Assembly: GCF_000154705.2 (NCBI RefSeq)
Contig: NZ_CM002917.1
Span: forward strand, 4,245,408-4,309,407
Length of the DNA: 64,000 bases
From: Hoeflea phototrophica DFL-43
GTDB taxonomy: Bacteria > Pseudomonadota > Alphaproteobacteria > Rhizobiales > Rhizobiaceae
Direction of reading: 5' to 3'
Shown here: one piece after another, positions 48,886 to 60,635 of the stretch
Layout: each line of letters begins with the position of its first letter
How positions within the stretch are numbered: the stretch's first letter is position 1
The notes under the pieces: generated by a model
The model's database searches: none
What the model saw: only the letters and a program-made list of their open reading frames with translations
What the model was told of the DNA's origin: nothing
Program-made: the position numbers and the translations under genes

Positions 48886-50007
48886 ATGCGACACTTGCCC
48901 CATCTTCCGCCGTTAAAGGCCGCAAGCGCCCGTTTGCCGGGAATGGCGTTTGCCGCCGCGGTTTCACTGCCACTGCTTTTGCTGGCGATGCTCGCGGTTG
49001 GCTTGCTACTGGGAACAGCCCGGGCAAACGCCGAAATCCGCACCGTGGCAGCGCCGGCAGATCAGACGCAAGCCACCTGTGACGGGGAAAACCTGGCTGT
49101 TCAGCTTGGCAAGACCAACCCTGAGGCCCTGGCCGCAGCCCGTGCCGAAGCCGCCGCAGTCCCCAATGGGGACAGCAAGCTCTGGAAGATTGAAAAATCC
49201 GGTGTTGCCCCATCCTGGCTGTTTGGCACCATGCACATCACCGATCCGCGGGTGGTTCGCATGCCCGATGCCGCCCGCACGGCCTTCGACAGCGCCCGGA
49301 CGGTAGTGATCGAAACCGTCGACATTCTCGACCCGGCGAAAGCCCAGGCCGCGCTGATGGCCAAGCCCGAACTCACCATGTTCACCGATGGCAACACGCT
49401 TGTCTCCTTCCTCGATGAGGAAGACGCGAAGCTTGTCGAATCCGAGCTTGCCAACCGCGGCATTCCGCTGGCGCTGGTCTCGCGGATGAAACCATGGATG
49501 GTTGCCGGCATGCTGGCGCTGCCGCAATGCGAACTTGCCCGCAAGAGCAGCGGCGAGGAGTTTCTCGACATCCGGATCGCCAACGACGCCAGGCGCGATG
49601 GCAAGGCCTTGCTCGGGCTGGAGAGCATCGGTGAACAGATGGCCGCGATGGCTGATCTGCCGATGGAGTTTCACATTCGCGGTCTGGTCGAAACCATCCG
49701 GCTCGCCGAGCTGATGCCCGACATCATGGCCACCATGACCGAACTTTATCTTCAAGGCGAGATCGCGCTGATCATGCCCACCATCCTGGCTGCCGGACCC
49801 GAGGCAAATGCCGACGACATCGACGGCTATGCAGAGTTCGAAAGACGCATCGTGGTGATGCGCAATCATGTCATGGCGGAACGCTCAGCCCCGATTCTGG
49901 CCGAAGGCAACGCCTTCATCGCGGTCGGCGCGCTGCATCTGCCCGGCGAGGAAGGCCTCGTGACCCTGTTGCAGCAGGACGGATTTACCGTAACCGCCAT
50001 CAGATAG
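48886..50007 (+). CDS. TraB/GumN family exported protein
   Basis: 373 residues from ATG 48886. A signal/anchor segment (about 15-45) is followed by the TraB/GumN domain: L-W-K-I-E-K-S-G-V-A-P-S-W-L-F-G-T-M-H-I near the start, F-L-D-E-E-D, G-K-A-L-L-G-L-E-S-I-G-E-Q, and a C-terminal F-I-A-V-G-A-L-H-L-P-G-E-E-G. The paired G-x-x-H motifs suggest a Tiki/TraB-type metalloprotease or esterase fold. Cellular role unknown. Convergent with the DUF2867 gene 7 bp away. Confidence 0.9.
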   Translation: MRHLPHLPPLKAASARLPGMAFAAAVSLPLLLLAMLAVGLLLGTARANAEIRTVAAPADQTQATCDGENLAVQLGKTNPEALAAARAEAAAVPNGDSKLWKIEKSGVAPSWLFGTMHITDPRVVRMPDAARTAFDSARTVVIETVDILDPAKAQAALMAKPELTMFTDGNTLVSFLDEEDAKLVESELANRGIPLALVSRMKPWMVAGMLALPQCELARKSSGEEFLDIRIANDARRDGKALLGLESIGEQMAAMADLPMEFHIRGLVETIRLAELMPDIMATMTELYLQGEIALIMPTILAAGPEANADDIDGYAEFERRIVVMRNHVMAERSAPILAEGNAFIAVGALHLPGEEGLVTLLQQDGFTVTAIR

Positions 50008-50014
50008 GCTGCGG

Positions 50015-50500
50015 TCAGCCAACCCGTAAGAGAGACGTCCGGACGATCAGCTTGTGAAACGGCGTGATCACCGCCAGATAGGCGCGGCCGAAGGCATTGT
50101 TGCGTTGGACCAGTGTCATCATCCGCACCCGGGTCGCGCCGTCGTCGTCAGGCTCAGCCGTCACAACAATCCGGAAATTCAGATGCCGGTCATCAAAGCC
50201 AAGCACGACTTCCCGTGGTTGTTTGTGAACCACTGGGAAGATCCCCATCCGCTCGACCTCGGCGGGCACATCGGCGGCATCACCCTTCAGCCCGAGTGGC
50301 CAAACCAGGATGTTGCGCAGCTTGAGCAGGCCGTGAAACCAGAACGGCAAGCGCCCAAACGCCTGCCGCGCCACCAGATCCGCGGTCAAGAGGCTTTCTC
50401 CGCCAGCGGGCGCTGCGACGATCACTTCAAAACAATCAGCCCAGTCCGCATCCGGCAGGGCCCAATGCGGCCAGTCAGGCTCAACCTCGTAAACCGACAT
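50015..50500 (-). CDS. DUF2867 domain-containing protein
   Basis: 161 residues, covering the DUF2867 length. A-D-C-F-E-V near 21-26, F-W-F-H-G-L-L-K-L-R-N-I-L-V-W-P-L-G-L, G-F-D-D-R-H-L-N-F-R and a final F-G-R-A-Y-L-A-V-I-T-P-F-H-K-L-I-V are characteristic. No signal peptide. The fold is likely a START/SRPBCC-like lipid- or ligand-binding barrel (inference). Function unknown; lies just downstream of lpdA on the same strand. Confidence 0.85.
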   Translation of the reverse strand: MSVYEVEPDWPHWALPDADWADCFEVIVAAPAGGESLLTADLVARQAFGRLPFWFHGLLKLRNILVWPLGLKGDAADVPAEVERMGIFPVVHKQPREVVLGFDDRHLNFRIVVTAEPDDDGATRVRMMTLVQRNNAFGRAYLAVITPFHKLIVRTSLLRVG

Positions 50501-50601
50501 CGCGGAACGCTCCTGATGGACCTGAGACCGGGCGGCGTTGTTGCACCCTCACCAGAAAGAATCAGGCTCCATACCCTGAGTACGGAACCTGAAAGCAAAT
50601 T

Positions 50602-52008
50602 CTAGAGATGCAGCGGCTTTGCGAAGGTCGCAAGGGCTGCCTCGCGCACGGCCTCCGACATGGTTGGATGCGCGTGACAGGTCCGGCCGAGATCCTCCGA
50701 AGATCCACCGAATTCCATCAGCACGGCGGCTTCATGGATCAGTTCGCCCGCGCCAAAGCCGATGATGTGCACGCCCAGAACCCGGTCGGTCTCGGCATCT
50801 GCCAGAACCTTGACGAAGCCGTCCGGGGTCTGCATTGCACGCGCCCGGCCATTGGCCGAGAACGGGAACTTTCCGGTCTTGTACTTGATGCCCTCGGCCT
50901 TGAGTTCCTCTTCGGTCTTGCCGACGGCGGCGACTTCCGGCTGGGTGTAGACCACGCCGGGGATCACCCCGTAGTTCACATGACCGGCCTGGCCGGCCAT
51001 GATCTCGGCCAGCGCCACGCCTTCGTCCTCGGCCTTGTGTGCGAGCATCGGGCCCACGATCACATCGCCAATGGCGTACACGCCCGGCACATTGGTCTGG
51101 TAATGATGATCGGTGCGCACCCGGCCGCGCTCGTCGAGCACCACGCCCGCCTCTTCGAGCCCAAGCCCCTCGGTGTAGGGCTTGCGGCCGGTGGCGACCA
51201 GAACCACATCGGCCTCAAGTGTTTCGGCATCGCCGCCCTTCACCGGTTCGAAACTGACCTTGGCGCCCTTTCCGGACTTTTCGACCCCGGTCACCTTGGC
51301 GCCGAGCTTGAACTCCATGCCCTGCTTGGCCAGAATCCGCTGGAACTGCTTGGCGACATCCGCGTCCATCCCGCCCAGGATCGTGTCGAGATACTCGACC
51401 ACGGTCACCTTGGCGCCGAGCCGCGCCCAAACCGAGCCCATTTCGAGCCCGATCACGCCGCCGCCAACCACGATCAGATCGCCGGGAACCTTCTCGAGCG
51501 CAATCGCACCGGTGGACGAGACAATCACCTTCTCGTCGATATCGACCTTGACGCCGGGAATGCCGGCAACATCGGACCCGGTGGCGATCACCACATTCTT
51601 GGATTCAAGCTCCTGGGTCTTGCCGTCATCGCCGGTCACCGCCACCTTGCCCTCGCCAAGCACCTTGCCGGTGCCGATGAAGCTGTCGATCTTGTTCTTC
51701 TTGAACAGATAGGCGACGCCCTCGACATTGGATTTCACCACCGCATCCTTGTGCCCCATCATCTTTTCGAGATTGAGCTTGGCGCCGCCGATTTCCACAC
51801 CGAGGCTCTCCATCCCATGGCTGGCATGGGCATAGACCTCCGAGGCGTGCAGCAGTGCCTTGGACGGAATACAGCCGATATTGAGGCAGGTGCCGCCAAA
51901 GGTCGCGCGCTTTTCGATCACGGCCACCTTGAGGCCAAGCTGTGCAGCCTTGATGGCGCAGACATAGCCCCCGGGGCCGGAACCGATAACGATGACGTCG
52001 TAGCTCAT
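50602..52008 (-). CDS. lpdA: Dihydrolipoyl dehydrogenase (E3)
   Basis: 468 residues from ATG 52008. FAD motif [12 protein letters not shown], redox-active Cys41/Cys46 in [16 protein letters not shown] motif [12 protein letters not shown] and catalytic [10 protein letters not shown]. It reoxidises the lipoyl arm of the 2-oxoglutarate dehydrogenase complex (SucA-SucB). It ends the TCA cluster, separated from sucB by a small secreted-protein gene. Confidence 0.98.
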   Translation of the reverse strand: MSYDVIVIGSGPGGYVCAIKAAQLGLKVAVIEKRATFGGTCLNIGCIPSKALLHASEVYAHASHGMESLGVEIGGAKLNLEKMMGHKDAVVKSNVEGVAYLFKKNKIDSFIGTGKVLGEGKVAVTGDDGKTQELESKNVVIATGSDVAGIPGVKVDIDEKVIVSSTGAIALEKVPGDLIVVGGGVIGLEMGSVWARLGAKVTVVEYLDTILGGMDADVAKQFQRILAKQGMEFKLGAKVTGVEKSGKGAKVSFEPVKGGDAETLEADVVLVATGRKPYTEGLGLEEAGVVLDERGRVRTDHHYQTNVPGVYAIGDVIVGPMLAHKAEDEGVALAEIMAGQAGHVNYGVIPGVVYTQPEVAAVGKTEEELKAEGIKYKTGKFPFSANGRARAMQTPDGFVKVLADAETDRVLGVHIIGFGAGELIHEAAVLMEFGGSSEDLGRTCHAHPTMSEAVREAALATFAKPLHL

Positions 52009-52045
52009 GGTCTTTTCCTTTGGTCGATAAGGGTTGCCCCTGATC

Positions 52046-52567
52046 TTATTCCTGACATGCCTTGAGGCGAAATGAATCGCCGGGAAGGCTGGTGATCTGG
52101 TTGGCCTCAAAGGCCGCGGACTGCATCAAGGCGGCGGTGAAATCGGGAAGCAGCAGGTTCTCACTTGCCGCTTGGGATGTCTGGCTGCTGCTGGGCACCG
52201 GAAGCCAGGCGACGCCACCCTTGTCGCTGATGGCGTAGATCGGTCCCTGCCACACAGTGCAGGCGGCGATTTCGGCCCCCGTGGCGTCCCCTTCCGGGCA
52301 GTCATGCATCACGATGCCCCAGGGCCGGTCGGGGCCTCCGGCAAGCATCACCACGCCTTCCATGGTAACGCCGGAACCGGCGAATGCCAGATCAAACCGG
52401 TGCAGCATCGAATCTGCCGGTCCGGGCGGACCGGAAAAGCCGATCTCGAGATCGCCTCTGGCAGATCCATAGACCGCCAGAGCCTGCGGGCAGGCAGCCA
52501 TCGCGGTGCCGAGCGGGGCAGCCAGCCCCGTCAACACCAAGGCGATATGGCGGAGGGACGCCATCAA
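52046..52567 (-). CDS. Secreted protein of unknown function within the TCA cluster
   Basis: 173 residues with a clear signal peptide (1-24, [20 protein letters not shown], cleavage before A-C-P). The mature part has four Cys (for example after the cleavage site, in M-H-D-C-P-E-G, in A-A-C-T-V-W, and at the C-terminus), consistent with two periplasmic disulphides, and is rich in Gly/Ala. I do not recognise a family. It lies 9 bp after sucB and 37 bp before lpdA, so it is co-transcribed with them although the product is periplasmic. Confidence 0.7.
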   Translation of the reverse strand: MMASLRHIALVLTGLAAPLGTAMAACPQALAVYGSARGDLEIGFSGPPGPADSMLHRFDLAFAGSGVTMEGVVMLAGGPDRPWGIVMHDCPEGDATGAEIAACTVWQGPIYAISDKGGVAWLPVPSSSQTSQAASENLLLPDFTAALMQSAAFEANQITSLPGDSFRLKACQE

Positions 52568-52576
52568 GTCCTCTCC

Positions 52577-53797
52577 TTACAGATCGAGGACCAGACGCTC
52601 GGGATCTTCCAGGCTTTCCTTGACCCGCACCAGGAAGGTCACGGCTTCCTTGCCATCGACAACCCGGTGATCATAGGAAAGCGCCAAATACATCATCGGA
52701 CGGATCACAACCTGACCGCCGATAGCCATCGGGCGTTCCTGGATCTTGTGCATGCCGAGCACGCCCGACTGCGGCGAATTCAGGATCGGCGAGGACATCA
52801 GCGAGCCGTAGACACCACCATTGGAAATGGTGAAGGTGCCGCCCTGCATGTCGGCCATCGACAATTCACCGTCACGCGCGGCCCGGCCCAGACGTCCGAT
52901 TTCCTGTTCGATACCAGCGATGCTCATCTGGTCGGCGTCGCGCACCACCGGAACCACCAGACCCTTGTCGGTGCCCACGGCAACGCCGATATGGCAGTAG
53001 TTCTTGTAGATGATGTCGGTCGCGTCCATCTCGGCATTGACGCCCGGAACTTCCTTCAGCGCATGGCAGACAGCCTTTGTGAAGAAGCCCATGAAGCCGA
53101 GTTTGACCCCGTGCTTCTTCTCGAACAGGTCCTTGTACTTCTTGCGCAGCTCCATGACTGCGGTCATGTCCACCTCATTGTAGGTGGTCAGCATCGCAGC
53201 CGTGTTCTGCGCTTCCTTGAGGCGCCGGGCGATGGTCTGCCGCAGGCGGGTCATCTTCACCCGCTCCTCGCGCGGCGCATCGTCAGCCGACGAGGCCGGG
53301 CGCGCTGCGGCTGGCGCAGCCGCCGGGGCCGATCCCTTGCCGATGGCGTCAAGCACATCGCCCTTGAGCACCTGGCCGCGCTTGCCCGAACCGGCCACGT
53401 TGCCGGCATCGATCTTGTTTTCCGCCATCAGCTTCTGGGCGGAAGGAGAAGCTGGCATGTCGGACCCTGCGGCCTGCTTCGGCGCTTCGTCAGCCTTTGC
53501 GGGCTCAGCCTTGGCTGGAGCCTCGGCCTTCGCAGGTGCCGCCGCTGCCGCACCTGCTTCGCCTTCGGCAATCTGCGCCAGAAGCGCATTGACCTCTACG
53601 GTCTCTCCGTCCTTGGCGAGGATTTCGCTCAAGACGCCGGAGACCGGCGACGGAACTTCGATCGACACCTTGTCGGTTTCCAGTTCCACCAACGGCTCGT
53701 CCACCTTGACGGTGTCGCCCGCCTTCTTGAACCAGGTGCCGATGGTGGCTTCGCTGACGGATTCGCCAAGGGTCGGGACGCGGACTTCAGTAGCCAT
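52577..53797 (-). CDS. sucB: Dihydrolipoyllysine succinyltransferase (E2 of 2-oxoglutarate dehydrogenase)
   Basis: 406 residues. One lipoyl domain (1-77) with lipoylated Lys43 in E-T-D-K-V-S-I-E-V. An Ala/Lys/Pro hinge leads to an E3-binding domain (about 118-155, [10 protein letters not shown]), a second hinge, and the catalytic core with active-site [11 protein letters not shown]. It transfers the succinyl group to CoA. It follows sucA by 78 bp. Confidence 0.98.
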   Translation of the reverse strand: MATEVRVPTLGESVSEATIGTWFKKAGDTVKVDEPLVELETDKVSIEVPSPVSGVLSEILAKDGETVEVNALLAQIAEGEAGAAAAAPAKAEAPAKAEPAKADEAPKQAAGSDMPASPSAQKLMAENKIDAGNVAGSGKRGQVLKGDVLDAIGKGSAPAAAPAAARPASSADDAPREERVKMTRLRQTIARRLKEAQNTAAMLTTYNEVDMTAVMELRKKYKDLFEKKHGVKLGFMGFFTKAVCHALKEVPGVNAEMDATDIIYKNYCHIGVAVGTDKGLVVPVVRDADQMSIAGIEQEIGRLGRAARDGELSMADMQGGTFTISNGGVYGSLMSSPILNSPQSGVLGMHKIQERPMAIGGQVVIRPMMYLALSYDHRVVDGKEAVTFLVRVKESLEDPERLVLDL

Positions 53798-53875
53798 GAT
53801 GTTGTTTCCGTTCTTTCTCAGTCAGACAGGACGCGTGGACATCCAACTCGGGTTGATTTTCAGACGGGGGCGGCC

Positions 53876-56866
53876 TCAGCCGCCCAACGCATCCTCGAGG
53901 AAGGCTTCAAGCTGGGCGAGGTGGCGCGACATCAGACCGGTCGCGGTCGAGGCAGAGGCCGGACGTCCAGTGTAACGCACGCGCTGATACTTGGCGTCGA
54001 TATGGGCCAGCACCCATTCGAGATAGGGATCGATGAACGACCAGGCGCCCATGTTCTTGGGCTCCTCCTGGCACCACACCATCTCGGCATTGCGGAAGCG
54101 CGACAGCTCGTTGATCAGCGCCTTGGCCGGGAACGGGTACAGCTGCTCGAGGCGCAGCAGGTAGATATCGTCGATGCCGCGCTTCTCGCGCTCTTCATAG
54201 AGATCGAAATAGACCTTGCCCGAGCACATCACCACGCGGCGGATCTTGTTGTCCTTGGCCAGCTTGATCTGTTCGTTCTTGAGCACCTCGGCATCGTCCC
54301 ACAGCAAGCGGTGGAACGAGGTGTCGCCGGACATTTCGCTGAGCATCGAGACCGCCCGCTTGTGCCTGAGCAGCGACTTCGGTGTCATCATGATAAGCGG
54401 CTTGCGGAAATCGCGGTTCACCTGCCGCCGGAGGATGTGGAAATAGTTCGATGGCGTGGTGCAGTTGGCCACCTGCATGTTGTCTTCCGCACACATCTGC
54501 AAGAAGCGCTCGAGACGCGCCGAAGAGTGCTCCGGTCCCTGCCCCTCATAACCGTGCGGCAGCAGGCAGACGAGGCCCGACATCCTCAGCCACTTGCGCT
54601 CGCCCGACGAGATGAACTGGTCAAACAGCACCTGCGCACCATTGGCGAAGTCGCCGAACTGCGCTTCCCAGAGCGTCAGCGCATTCGGGCGGGCCAGTGA
54701 GTAGCCATATTCAAAGCCGAGAACCGCTTCTTCCGAGAGCATCGAGTTGATGACTTCATAGCGGGCCTGATTGAGCGCCACATGGGCGAGCGGGATGTAA
54801 CGTTCCTCGGTTTCCTGATCATAGAGCACCGAATGCCGCTGCGAGAACGTTCCGCGCTCGACATCCTGGCCCGAAAGCCGGATCTTGGTGCCTTCATGCA
54901 TCAGCGTTCCAAAGGCCAGCGCTTCGGCCATGGCCCAGTCGATGCCCTCTCCGGTCTCGACCATCTTGGCCCGGTTGTCCATGAAGCGCTGGATCGTGCG
55001 GTGCGCCTTGAAGTCGTTCGGGACTTCCGCCAGCTTCTTGCCGATTTCACGCAGCGTCTTGATCGGCACACCGGTCTTGCCGCGGCGCTGCTCATCCTGG
55101 TTGTCAGCGGTTCTGAGCCCCGACCACTGGCCGTCGAGCCAGTCCGCCTTGTTAGGCTTGTAGCTCTGGCCGATGTCGAATTCGCCTTCCAGATGGGCGC
55201 GCCAGTCGGCCTTCATCTTCTCGAATTCACCCTCTGTGATCACGCCTTCCTCAACCAGGCGCCGCGCATAAAGCGTCACCGTGGTCTCGTGGCTGCGGAT
55301 CTTCTTGTACATCTTCGGCTGGGTGAATGACGGCTCGTCACCCTCATTGTGGCCGAAACGGCGGTAGCAGAACATGTCGATGACCACCGGCTTGTGGAAG
55401 GTCATGCGGAACTCGGTCGCCACCTTTGCGGCATAGACCACCGCTTCCGGGTCGTCGCCATTCACATGGAAGATCGGCGCCTCGATCATCTTCGCCACAT
55501 CCGAGGGATAGGGCGAGGAGCGCGAGAAGCCCGGATTGGTGGTGAAACCGATCTGGTTGTTGATGATGAAGTGCACGGTACCGGCCACCCGGTGACCGCG
55601 CAGCCCCGACAGGCCAAGAATTTCGGCAACCACACCCTGTCCGGCAAAGGCCGCATCGCCGTGCAGAAGCAGCGGCATCACCTTGACGCGCTCGCGCAGC
55701 GGAATGATGTCACCCTCGAAGTCGGTGGCGATCATGTCCTGCTTGGCGCGCGCCTTGCCCATCACCACCGGATTGACGATTTCCAGATGCGACGGGTTGG
55801 CCGTCAGCGACATATGCACCTTGTTGCCATCAAACTCGCGGTCCGATGAGGCGCCAAGGTGATACTTCACATCGCCCGAACCCTCGACCTCGTCGGGCTT
55901 GAACGAACCGCCCTTGAACTCGTGAAACACCGCCCGGTGCGGCTTCGACATAACCTGTGTCAGCACATTGAGGCGGCCGCGGTGGGCCATGCCGAAGACA
56001 ATTTCCTTCAGCCCCATATTGCCGCCGCGCTTGATGATTTGCTCAAGCGCCGGAATCAGCGATTCGCCTCCATCCAGGCCGAAACGCTTGGTGCCCTTGT
56101 ATTTGACATCGATGAACTGCTCGAAGCCTTCCGCCTCGATCAGCTTCTGCAGGATCGCCTTCTTGCCCATGTCGGTGAAGTCGACGCCCTTGTCCGGACC
56201 CTCGATGCGCTCCTGGATCCAGGACTTCTCCTCGGGGTTGGAGATGTGCATGAACTCGACGCCCAGCGTCGAACAGTAGGTCCGCTTGAGAATATCGAGC
56301 ATCTCGCGGATGGTCGCATATTCGAGCCCGAGCACATGATCGATGAAGATCGGCCGGTCGTAGTCGGCCTCGGTGAAGCCGTAAGCCTCGGGCGCGAGCT
56401 CGTTGTAGTCATCATCGGGCTGCTGGGCCAGGCTCAGCGGATCAAGGTTGGCATGCAGATGGCCACGCATGCGGAAGGCGCGGATCATCATGATGGCACG
56501 GACCGAATCGCGCGTCGCCTGCTCGATCGCGGCGGCATCGATCGGCTGGCCCGCAGCCTTGGCCTTGCCGTTGATCTTGTCGCCCATCGCCTTTTCGACA
56601 GCACCCCAGTCGCCATCGAGTGCGGAAACCAGTTCGCCATTGGCCTGCAACGGCCAGTTGGCCTTTTTCCACGACGCTCCTGCAGCCGATTTGCGGACCT
56701 GGTCCGGATCATCCTTCAAATCGGCGAAAAAGGCCTGCCATTCCGATGGCACGCTGTTCGGATTGTCCTGAAAACGGGCGTACATGTCCTCGATGTAGGG
56801 GGCATTGCCGCCATACAGGAACGAGGTCTGCGCCATGATGTCATTGGCTTCGTCGTTGCGTGCCAT
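53876..56866 (-). CDS. sucA: 2-oxoglutarate dehydrogenase E1 component
   Basis: About 996 residues from ATG 56866 (M-A-R-N-D-E-A-N-D). The N-terminal F-L-Y-G-G-N-A-P-Y-I-E-D-M-Y segment docks to the complex. Thiamine-diphosphate enzyme motifs include M-A-H-R-G-R-L-N-V-L, L-H-G-D-A-A-F-A-G-Q-G and I-G-F-T-T-N-P-G. The C-terminal half has L-P-H-G-Y-E-G-Q-G-P-E-H-S-S-A-R. It decarboxylates 2-oxoglutarate and succinylates SucB. Full length; no anomaly. Confidence 0.98.
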   Translation of the reverse strand: MARNDEANDIMAQTSFLYGGNAPYIEDMYARFQDNPNSVPSEWQAFFADLKDDPDQVRKSAAGASWKKANWPLQANGELVSALDGDWGAVEKAMGDKINGKAKAAGQPIDAAAIEQATRDSVRAIMMIRAFRMRGHLHANLDPLSLAQQPDDDYNELAPEAYGFTEADYDRPIFIDHVLGLEYATIREMLDILKRTYCSTLGVEFMHISNPEEKSWIQERIEGPDKGVDFTDMGKKAILQKLIEAEGFEQFIDVKYKGTKRFGLDGGESLIPALEQIIKRGGNMGLKEIVFGMAHRGRLNVLTQVMSKPHRAVFHEFKGGSFKPDEVEGSGDVKYHLGASSDREFDGNKVHMSLTANPSHLEIVNPVVMGKARAKQDMIATDFEGDIIPLRERVKVMPLLLHGDAAFAGQGVVAEILGLSGLRGHRVAGTVHFIINNQIGFTTNPGFSRSSPYPSDVAKMIEAPIFHVNGDDPEAVVYAAKVATEFRMTFHKPVVIDMFCYRRFGHNEGDEPSFTQPKMYKKIRSHETTVTLYARRLVEEGVITEGEFEKMKADWRAHLEGEFDIGQSYKPNKADWLDGQWSGLRTADNQDEQRRGKTGVPIKTLREIGKKLAEVPNDFKAHRTIQRFMDNRAKMVETGEGIDWAMAEALAFGTLMHEGTKIRLSGQDVERGTFSQRHSVLYDQETEERYIPLAHVALNQARYEVINSMLSEEAVLGFEYGYSLARPNALTLWEAQFGDFANGAQVLFDQFISSGERKWLRMSGLVCLLPHGYEGQGPEHSSARLERFLQMCAEDNMQVANCTTPSNYFHILRRQVNRDFRKPLIMMTPKSLLRHKRAVSMLSEMSGDTSFHRLLWDDAEVLKNEQIKLAKDNKIRRVVMCSGKVYFDLYEEREKRGIDDIYLLRLEQLYPFPAKALINELSRFRNAEMVWCQEEPKNMGAWSFIDPYLEWVLAHIDAKYQRVRYTGRPASASTATGLMSRHLAQLEAFLEDALGG

Positions 56867-56927
56867 GGGTCTCACCTTTTTGCGGGCCTTTCCGGCCCTT
56901 CCCTAGACTGTGTGGCTTGCGCGACCT

Positions 56928-57338
56928 TTACGCCGCGAGCCTGCCCAAACCTATTCCCAGCGCGGCGGTATCGGTGAACACCTGAAAACGGGTGATCTTG
57001 CCGTCGCGCAGCGTGAACATGTTGACTGTTTCCGTATGCACCTTGCGTGCCGTCGCCTTGACCGTCCATTCGCCTCTGAGAACCGTGATCACGGTGTCAC
57101 CGGCAACATGAAGGGAAATCGGCTCGACCGTGTCGATCACCAGATGATCGCTCACGGTCTTGAGGAAGGCTTCAAAGCCTTCGAACCCGGTCCAGTCCCC
57201 GGCCCAGGGCAGAAGCCCTTCAGGCGCCGGGTAATGAACCTCGATATCGCCGGAGACGACGCCGCGCAGGGCCACACTGTCGCCCGCTTTCAGCGCGGCG
57301 TAGTAGCGGTCCAGCGTTTCGCGCACGGCGTCGCTCAT
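56928..57338 (-). CDS. NTF2-like (SnoaL/ketosteroid isomerase fold) protein
   Basis: 136 residues. Typical pattern of the NTF2-like superfamily: N-terminal helix V-R-E-T-L-D-R-Y-Y-A-A-L-K-A-G-D, V-S-G-D-I-E-V-H-Y-P-A-P-E-G, a W-x-G-x-E-G-F-E-A-F-L-K helix, and a sheet ending T-E-T-V-N-M-F-T-L-R-D-G-K-I-T-R-F. These bind small molecules, sometimes as enzymes; the substrate is unknown. It lies between sucD (27 bp) and sucA (61 bp) on the same strand, so it is carried within the TCA operon although it has no known TCA role. Confidence 0.85.
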   Translation of the reverse strand: MSDAVRETLDRYYAALKAGDSVALRGVVSGDIEVHYPAPEGLLPWAGDWTGFEGFEAFLKTVSDHLVIDTVEPISLHVAGDTVITVLRGEWTVKATARKVHTETVNMFTLRDGKITRFQVFTDTAALGIGLGRLAA

Positions 57339-57365
57339 TGCTTCAAACCTCGTTTGCCCCCGGGA

Positions 57366-58268
57366 TTACCCCTTGAGGACTTCAACCAGTGTCTTGCCAA
57401 GACGCGCAGGCGACGGCGAGACGCGGATACCCGCCGCTTCCATGGCCTTGATCTTGTCTTCTGCGCCGCCCTTGCCGCCCGAAATCACCGCGCCGGCATG
57501 GCCCATGGTGCGTCCGGGAGGCGCCGTGCGGCCGGCGATGAAGCCTGCCATCGGCTTCTTGCGGCCCTTCTTGGCCTGCTCGATCAGCCACTCGGCTGCA
57601 TCTTCTTCCGCCGAGCCGCCGATTTCACCGATCATGATGATCGATTCGGTTTCCGGATCGTCCAGATAGAGATCGAGAATGTCGATGAACTCGGTGCCCT
57701 TGACCGGGTCGCCGCCGATCCCGACAGCGCTCGACTGGCCAAGACCTTCATTGGTGGTCTGGAACACCGCTTCATAGGTCAGCGTGCCCGAGCGCGACAG
57801 GATGCCCACCGAGCCCTTCTTGAAGATGTTGCCCGGCATGATGCCGATCTTGCACTCGTCCGGCGTCATCACGCCGGGACAGTTGGGGCCGATCAAACGC
57901 GACTTCGACTTGTCGAGAACATCCTTGGCGCGGATCATGTCGGCAACAGGAATGCCCTCGGTGATGCAGACGATCAGCTCGATCTCGGCCTCGATGGCTT
58001 CGATGATCGCCGCCGCAGCGCCTGCCGGCGGCACGTAAATCACCGAGGCATTGGCGCCGGTTGCGGACTTGCCTTCAGCGACGGATGCGAAGATCGGCAG
58101 CTTCTCGCCGCCCGAGCCTTCCCAGGTGGAGCCGCCCTTTTTCGGGTGGATACCGCCAACCATCTGCGTACCGTGATAGGCCAGCGCCTGTTCGGTGTGG
58201 AAGGTGCCGGTCTTGCCGGTGAGCCCCTGGACCAGGACCTTGGTGTCTTTGTTGATCAGAATGGACAT
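57366..58268 (-). CDS. sucD: Succinate-CoA ligase alpha subunit
   Basis: 300 residues. CoA-binding N-terminal part ([13 protein letters not shown]), [10 protein letters not shown], and the phosphohistidine loop [12 protein letters not shown]. With SucC it makes ATP or GTP from succinyl-CoA. Starts 4 bp after sucC. Confidence 0.98.
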   Translation of the reverse strand: MSILINKDTKVLVQGLTGKTGTFHTEQALAYHGTQMVGGIHPKKGGSTWEGSGGEKLPIFASVAEGKSATGANASVIYVPPAGAAAAIIEAIEAEIELIVCITEGIPVADMIRAKDVLDKSKSRLIGPNCPGVMTPDECKIGIMPGNIFKKGSVGILSRSGTLTYEAVFQTTNEGLGQSSAVGIGGDPVKGTEFIDILDLYLDDPETESIIMIGEIGGSAEEDAAEWLIEQAKKGRKKPMAGFIAGRTAPPGRTMGHAGAVISGGKGGAEDKIKAMEAAGIRVSPSPARLGKTLVEVLKG

Positions 58269-58272
58269 GGTC

Positions 58273-59469
58273 TCAGGATCCCTTCACCGCATTGACGATC
58301 TTCTGGGCTGCGTCGTCGAGATCGTCAGCCGCGATCACATCGAGGCCGCTTTCATTGATGATCTTCTTGCCGAGCGCCACATTGGTGCCTTCGAGGCGGA
58401 CCACCAGCGGAACCTTGAGCCCGACTTCCTTGACCGCGGCAACAACGCCCTCGGCGATGACATCACACTTCATGATGCCGCCGAAGATGTTGACCAGAAT
58501 GCCTTTGACCGCGGGGTCGGCAGTGATGATCTTGAACGCTGCCGTGACCTTTTCCTTGGTCGCGCCACCACCGACATCGAGAAAGTTCGCCGGCTCCTGG
58601 CCATAGAGCTTGATGATGTCCATCGTCGCCATGGCAAGACCCGCGCCGTTGACCATGCAGCCGATATTGCCGTCGAGCGCGACATAGGCGAGGTCGTATT
58701 TCGACGCCTCGATTTCCTTGGCGTCTTCCTCGGTCAGGTCACGCAGCGCGACGATGTCGTCGTGGCGGAACAGCGCGTTGTTGTCGAACGACACCTTGGC
58801 GTCGAGCACCCGCAGGCGGCCGTCCTTCATGACGATCAGCGGGTTGACCTCGAGCAGCGCCATGTCCTTTTCGACAAATGCCTTGTAGAGGATCGGGAAC
58901 AGCTTTTCGCCGTCAGCCGCAGCCTCGCCGGTAAGCTCCAGCGCGCCGTTGAGCTTGGCCAGATCTGCAGCCGTCACACCGGCTTCCGGATCAATGGCGA
59001 CGGTGATGATCTTTTCGGGTGTTTCTTCGGCAACCGCCTCGATGTCCATGCCGCCCTCGGTGGAAACCACGAAGGCCACCTGACCGACGGTGCGGTCCAC
59101 CAGGATCGAGAGATAGAGCTCGCGCTCAATATCTGCGCCGTCTTCGATGTAGAGCCGGTTGACCTGCTTGCCGGCCTCGCCGGTCTGCTTGGTGACCAGC
59201 GTGTTGCCGAGCATCTCGGCCGCATGCGCCTTGGCTTCATCGATCGAGAAGGCCAGCCGCACACCGCCCTTGGCGTCGGGGCCGAGCTCCTTGAACTTGC
59301 CCTTGCCGCGGCCGCCGGCATGGATCTGGCTCTTGACCACATAGAGCGGGCCGGGCAGCGACTTCGCAGCCGCTTCCGCCTCGTCAGCAGAGAAAATGGC
59401 AACCCCTTCGGCCACCGGCGCGCCAAAACCCTTCAAAAGGGCCTTGGCCTGATATTCATGGATGTTCAT
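58273..59469 (-). CDS. sucC: Succinate-CoA ligase beta subunit (ADP-forming)
   Basis: 398 residues. An ATP-grasp domain ([12 protein letters not shown] start, [13 protein letters not shown] nucleotide loop, L-E-V-N-P-L-I-V metal/phosphate site) and a C-terminal CoA-ligase domain with [10 protein letters not shown]. It provides the nucleotide site for substrate-level phosphorylation in the TCA cycle. It follows mdh by 36 bp. Confidence 0.98.
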   Translation of the reverse strand: MNIHEYQAKALLKGFGAPVAEGVAIFSADEAEAAAKSLPGPLYVVKSQIHAGGRGKGKFKELGPDAKGGVRLAFSIDEAKAHAAEMLGNTLVTKQTGEAGKQVNRLYIEDGADIERELYLSILVDRTVGQVAFVVSTEGGMDIEAVAEETPEKIITVAIDPEAGVTAADLAKLNGALELTGEAAADGEKLFPILYKAFVEKDMALLEVNPLIVMKDGRLRVLDAKVSFDNNALFRHDDIVALRDLTEEDAKEIEASKYDLAYVALDGNIGCMVNGAGLAMATMDIIKLYGQEPANFLDVGGGATKEKVTAAFKIITADPAVKGILVNIFGGIMKCDVIAEGVVAAVKEVGLKVPLVVRLEGTNVALGKKIINESGLDVIAADDLDDAAQKIVNAVKGS

Positions 59470-59505
59470 GGGAACTCCTGGATTGGATCAGCGGCTCGGC
59501 CGCGC

Positions 59506-60471
<966 letters not shown>

Positions 60472-60581
60472 TTAGCCTCCGCGGGTCAATGGACGAACGG
60501 AACCCACGCTTGACTGCCCGGCCCCGAGTTCGACTTTTCGCATAGACTGTATGCCGGGAACTGGCAACTCAAACTTTTGAT

Positions 60582-60610
60582 ATTATATAATTCAATCGGT
60601 TAGCTTGTTC
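60582..60610 (-). promoter_or_regulatory. Candidate promoter of the mdh-suc cluster
   Basis: On the minus strand a consensus -10 TATAAT (60587-60582) lies 17 bp from a weak -35 GAACAA (60610-60605). The segment is strikingly A+T-rich compared with its surroundings. A 10-bp palindrome TTTACGTAAA lies just upstream, a possible regulator site. Confidence 0.4.
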
Positions 60611-60635
60611 GGCTTTTACGTAAACGTCAATATTT

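Noticed and set aside
52172..54700. 842-codon plus-strand frame
   Set aside because: Antisense shadow of sucB and sucA.
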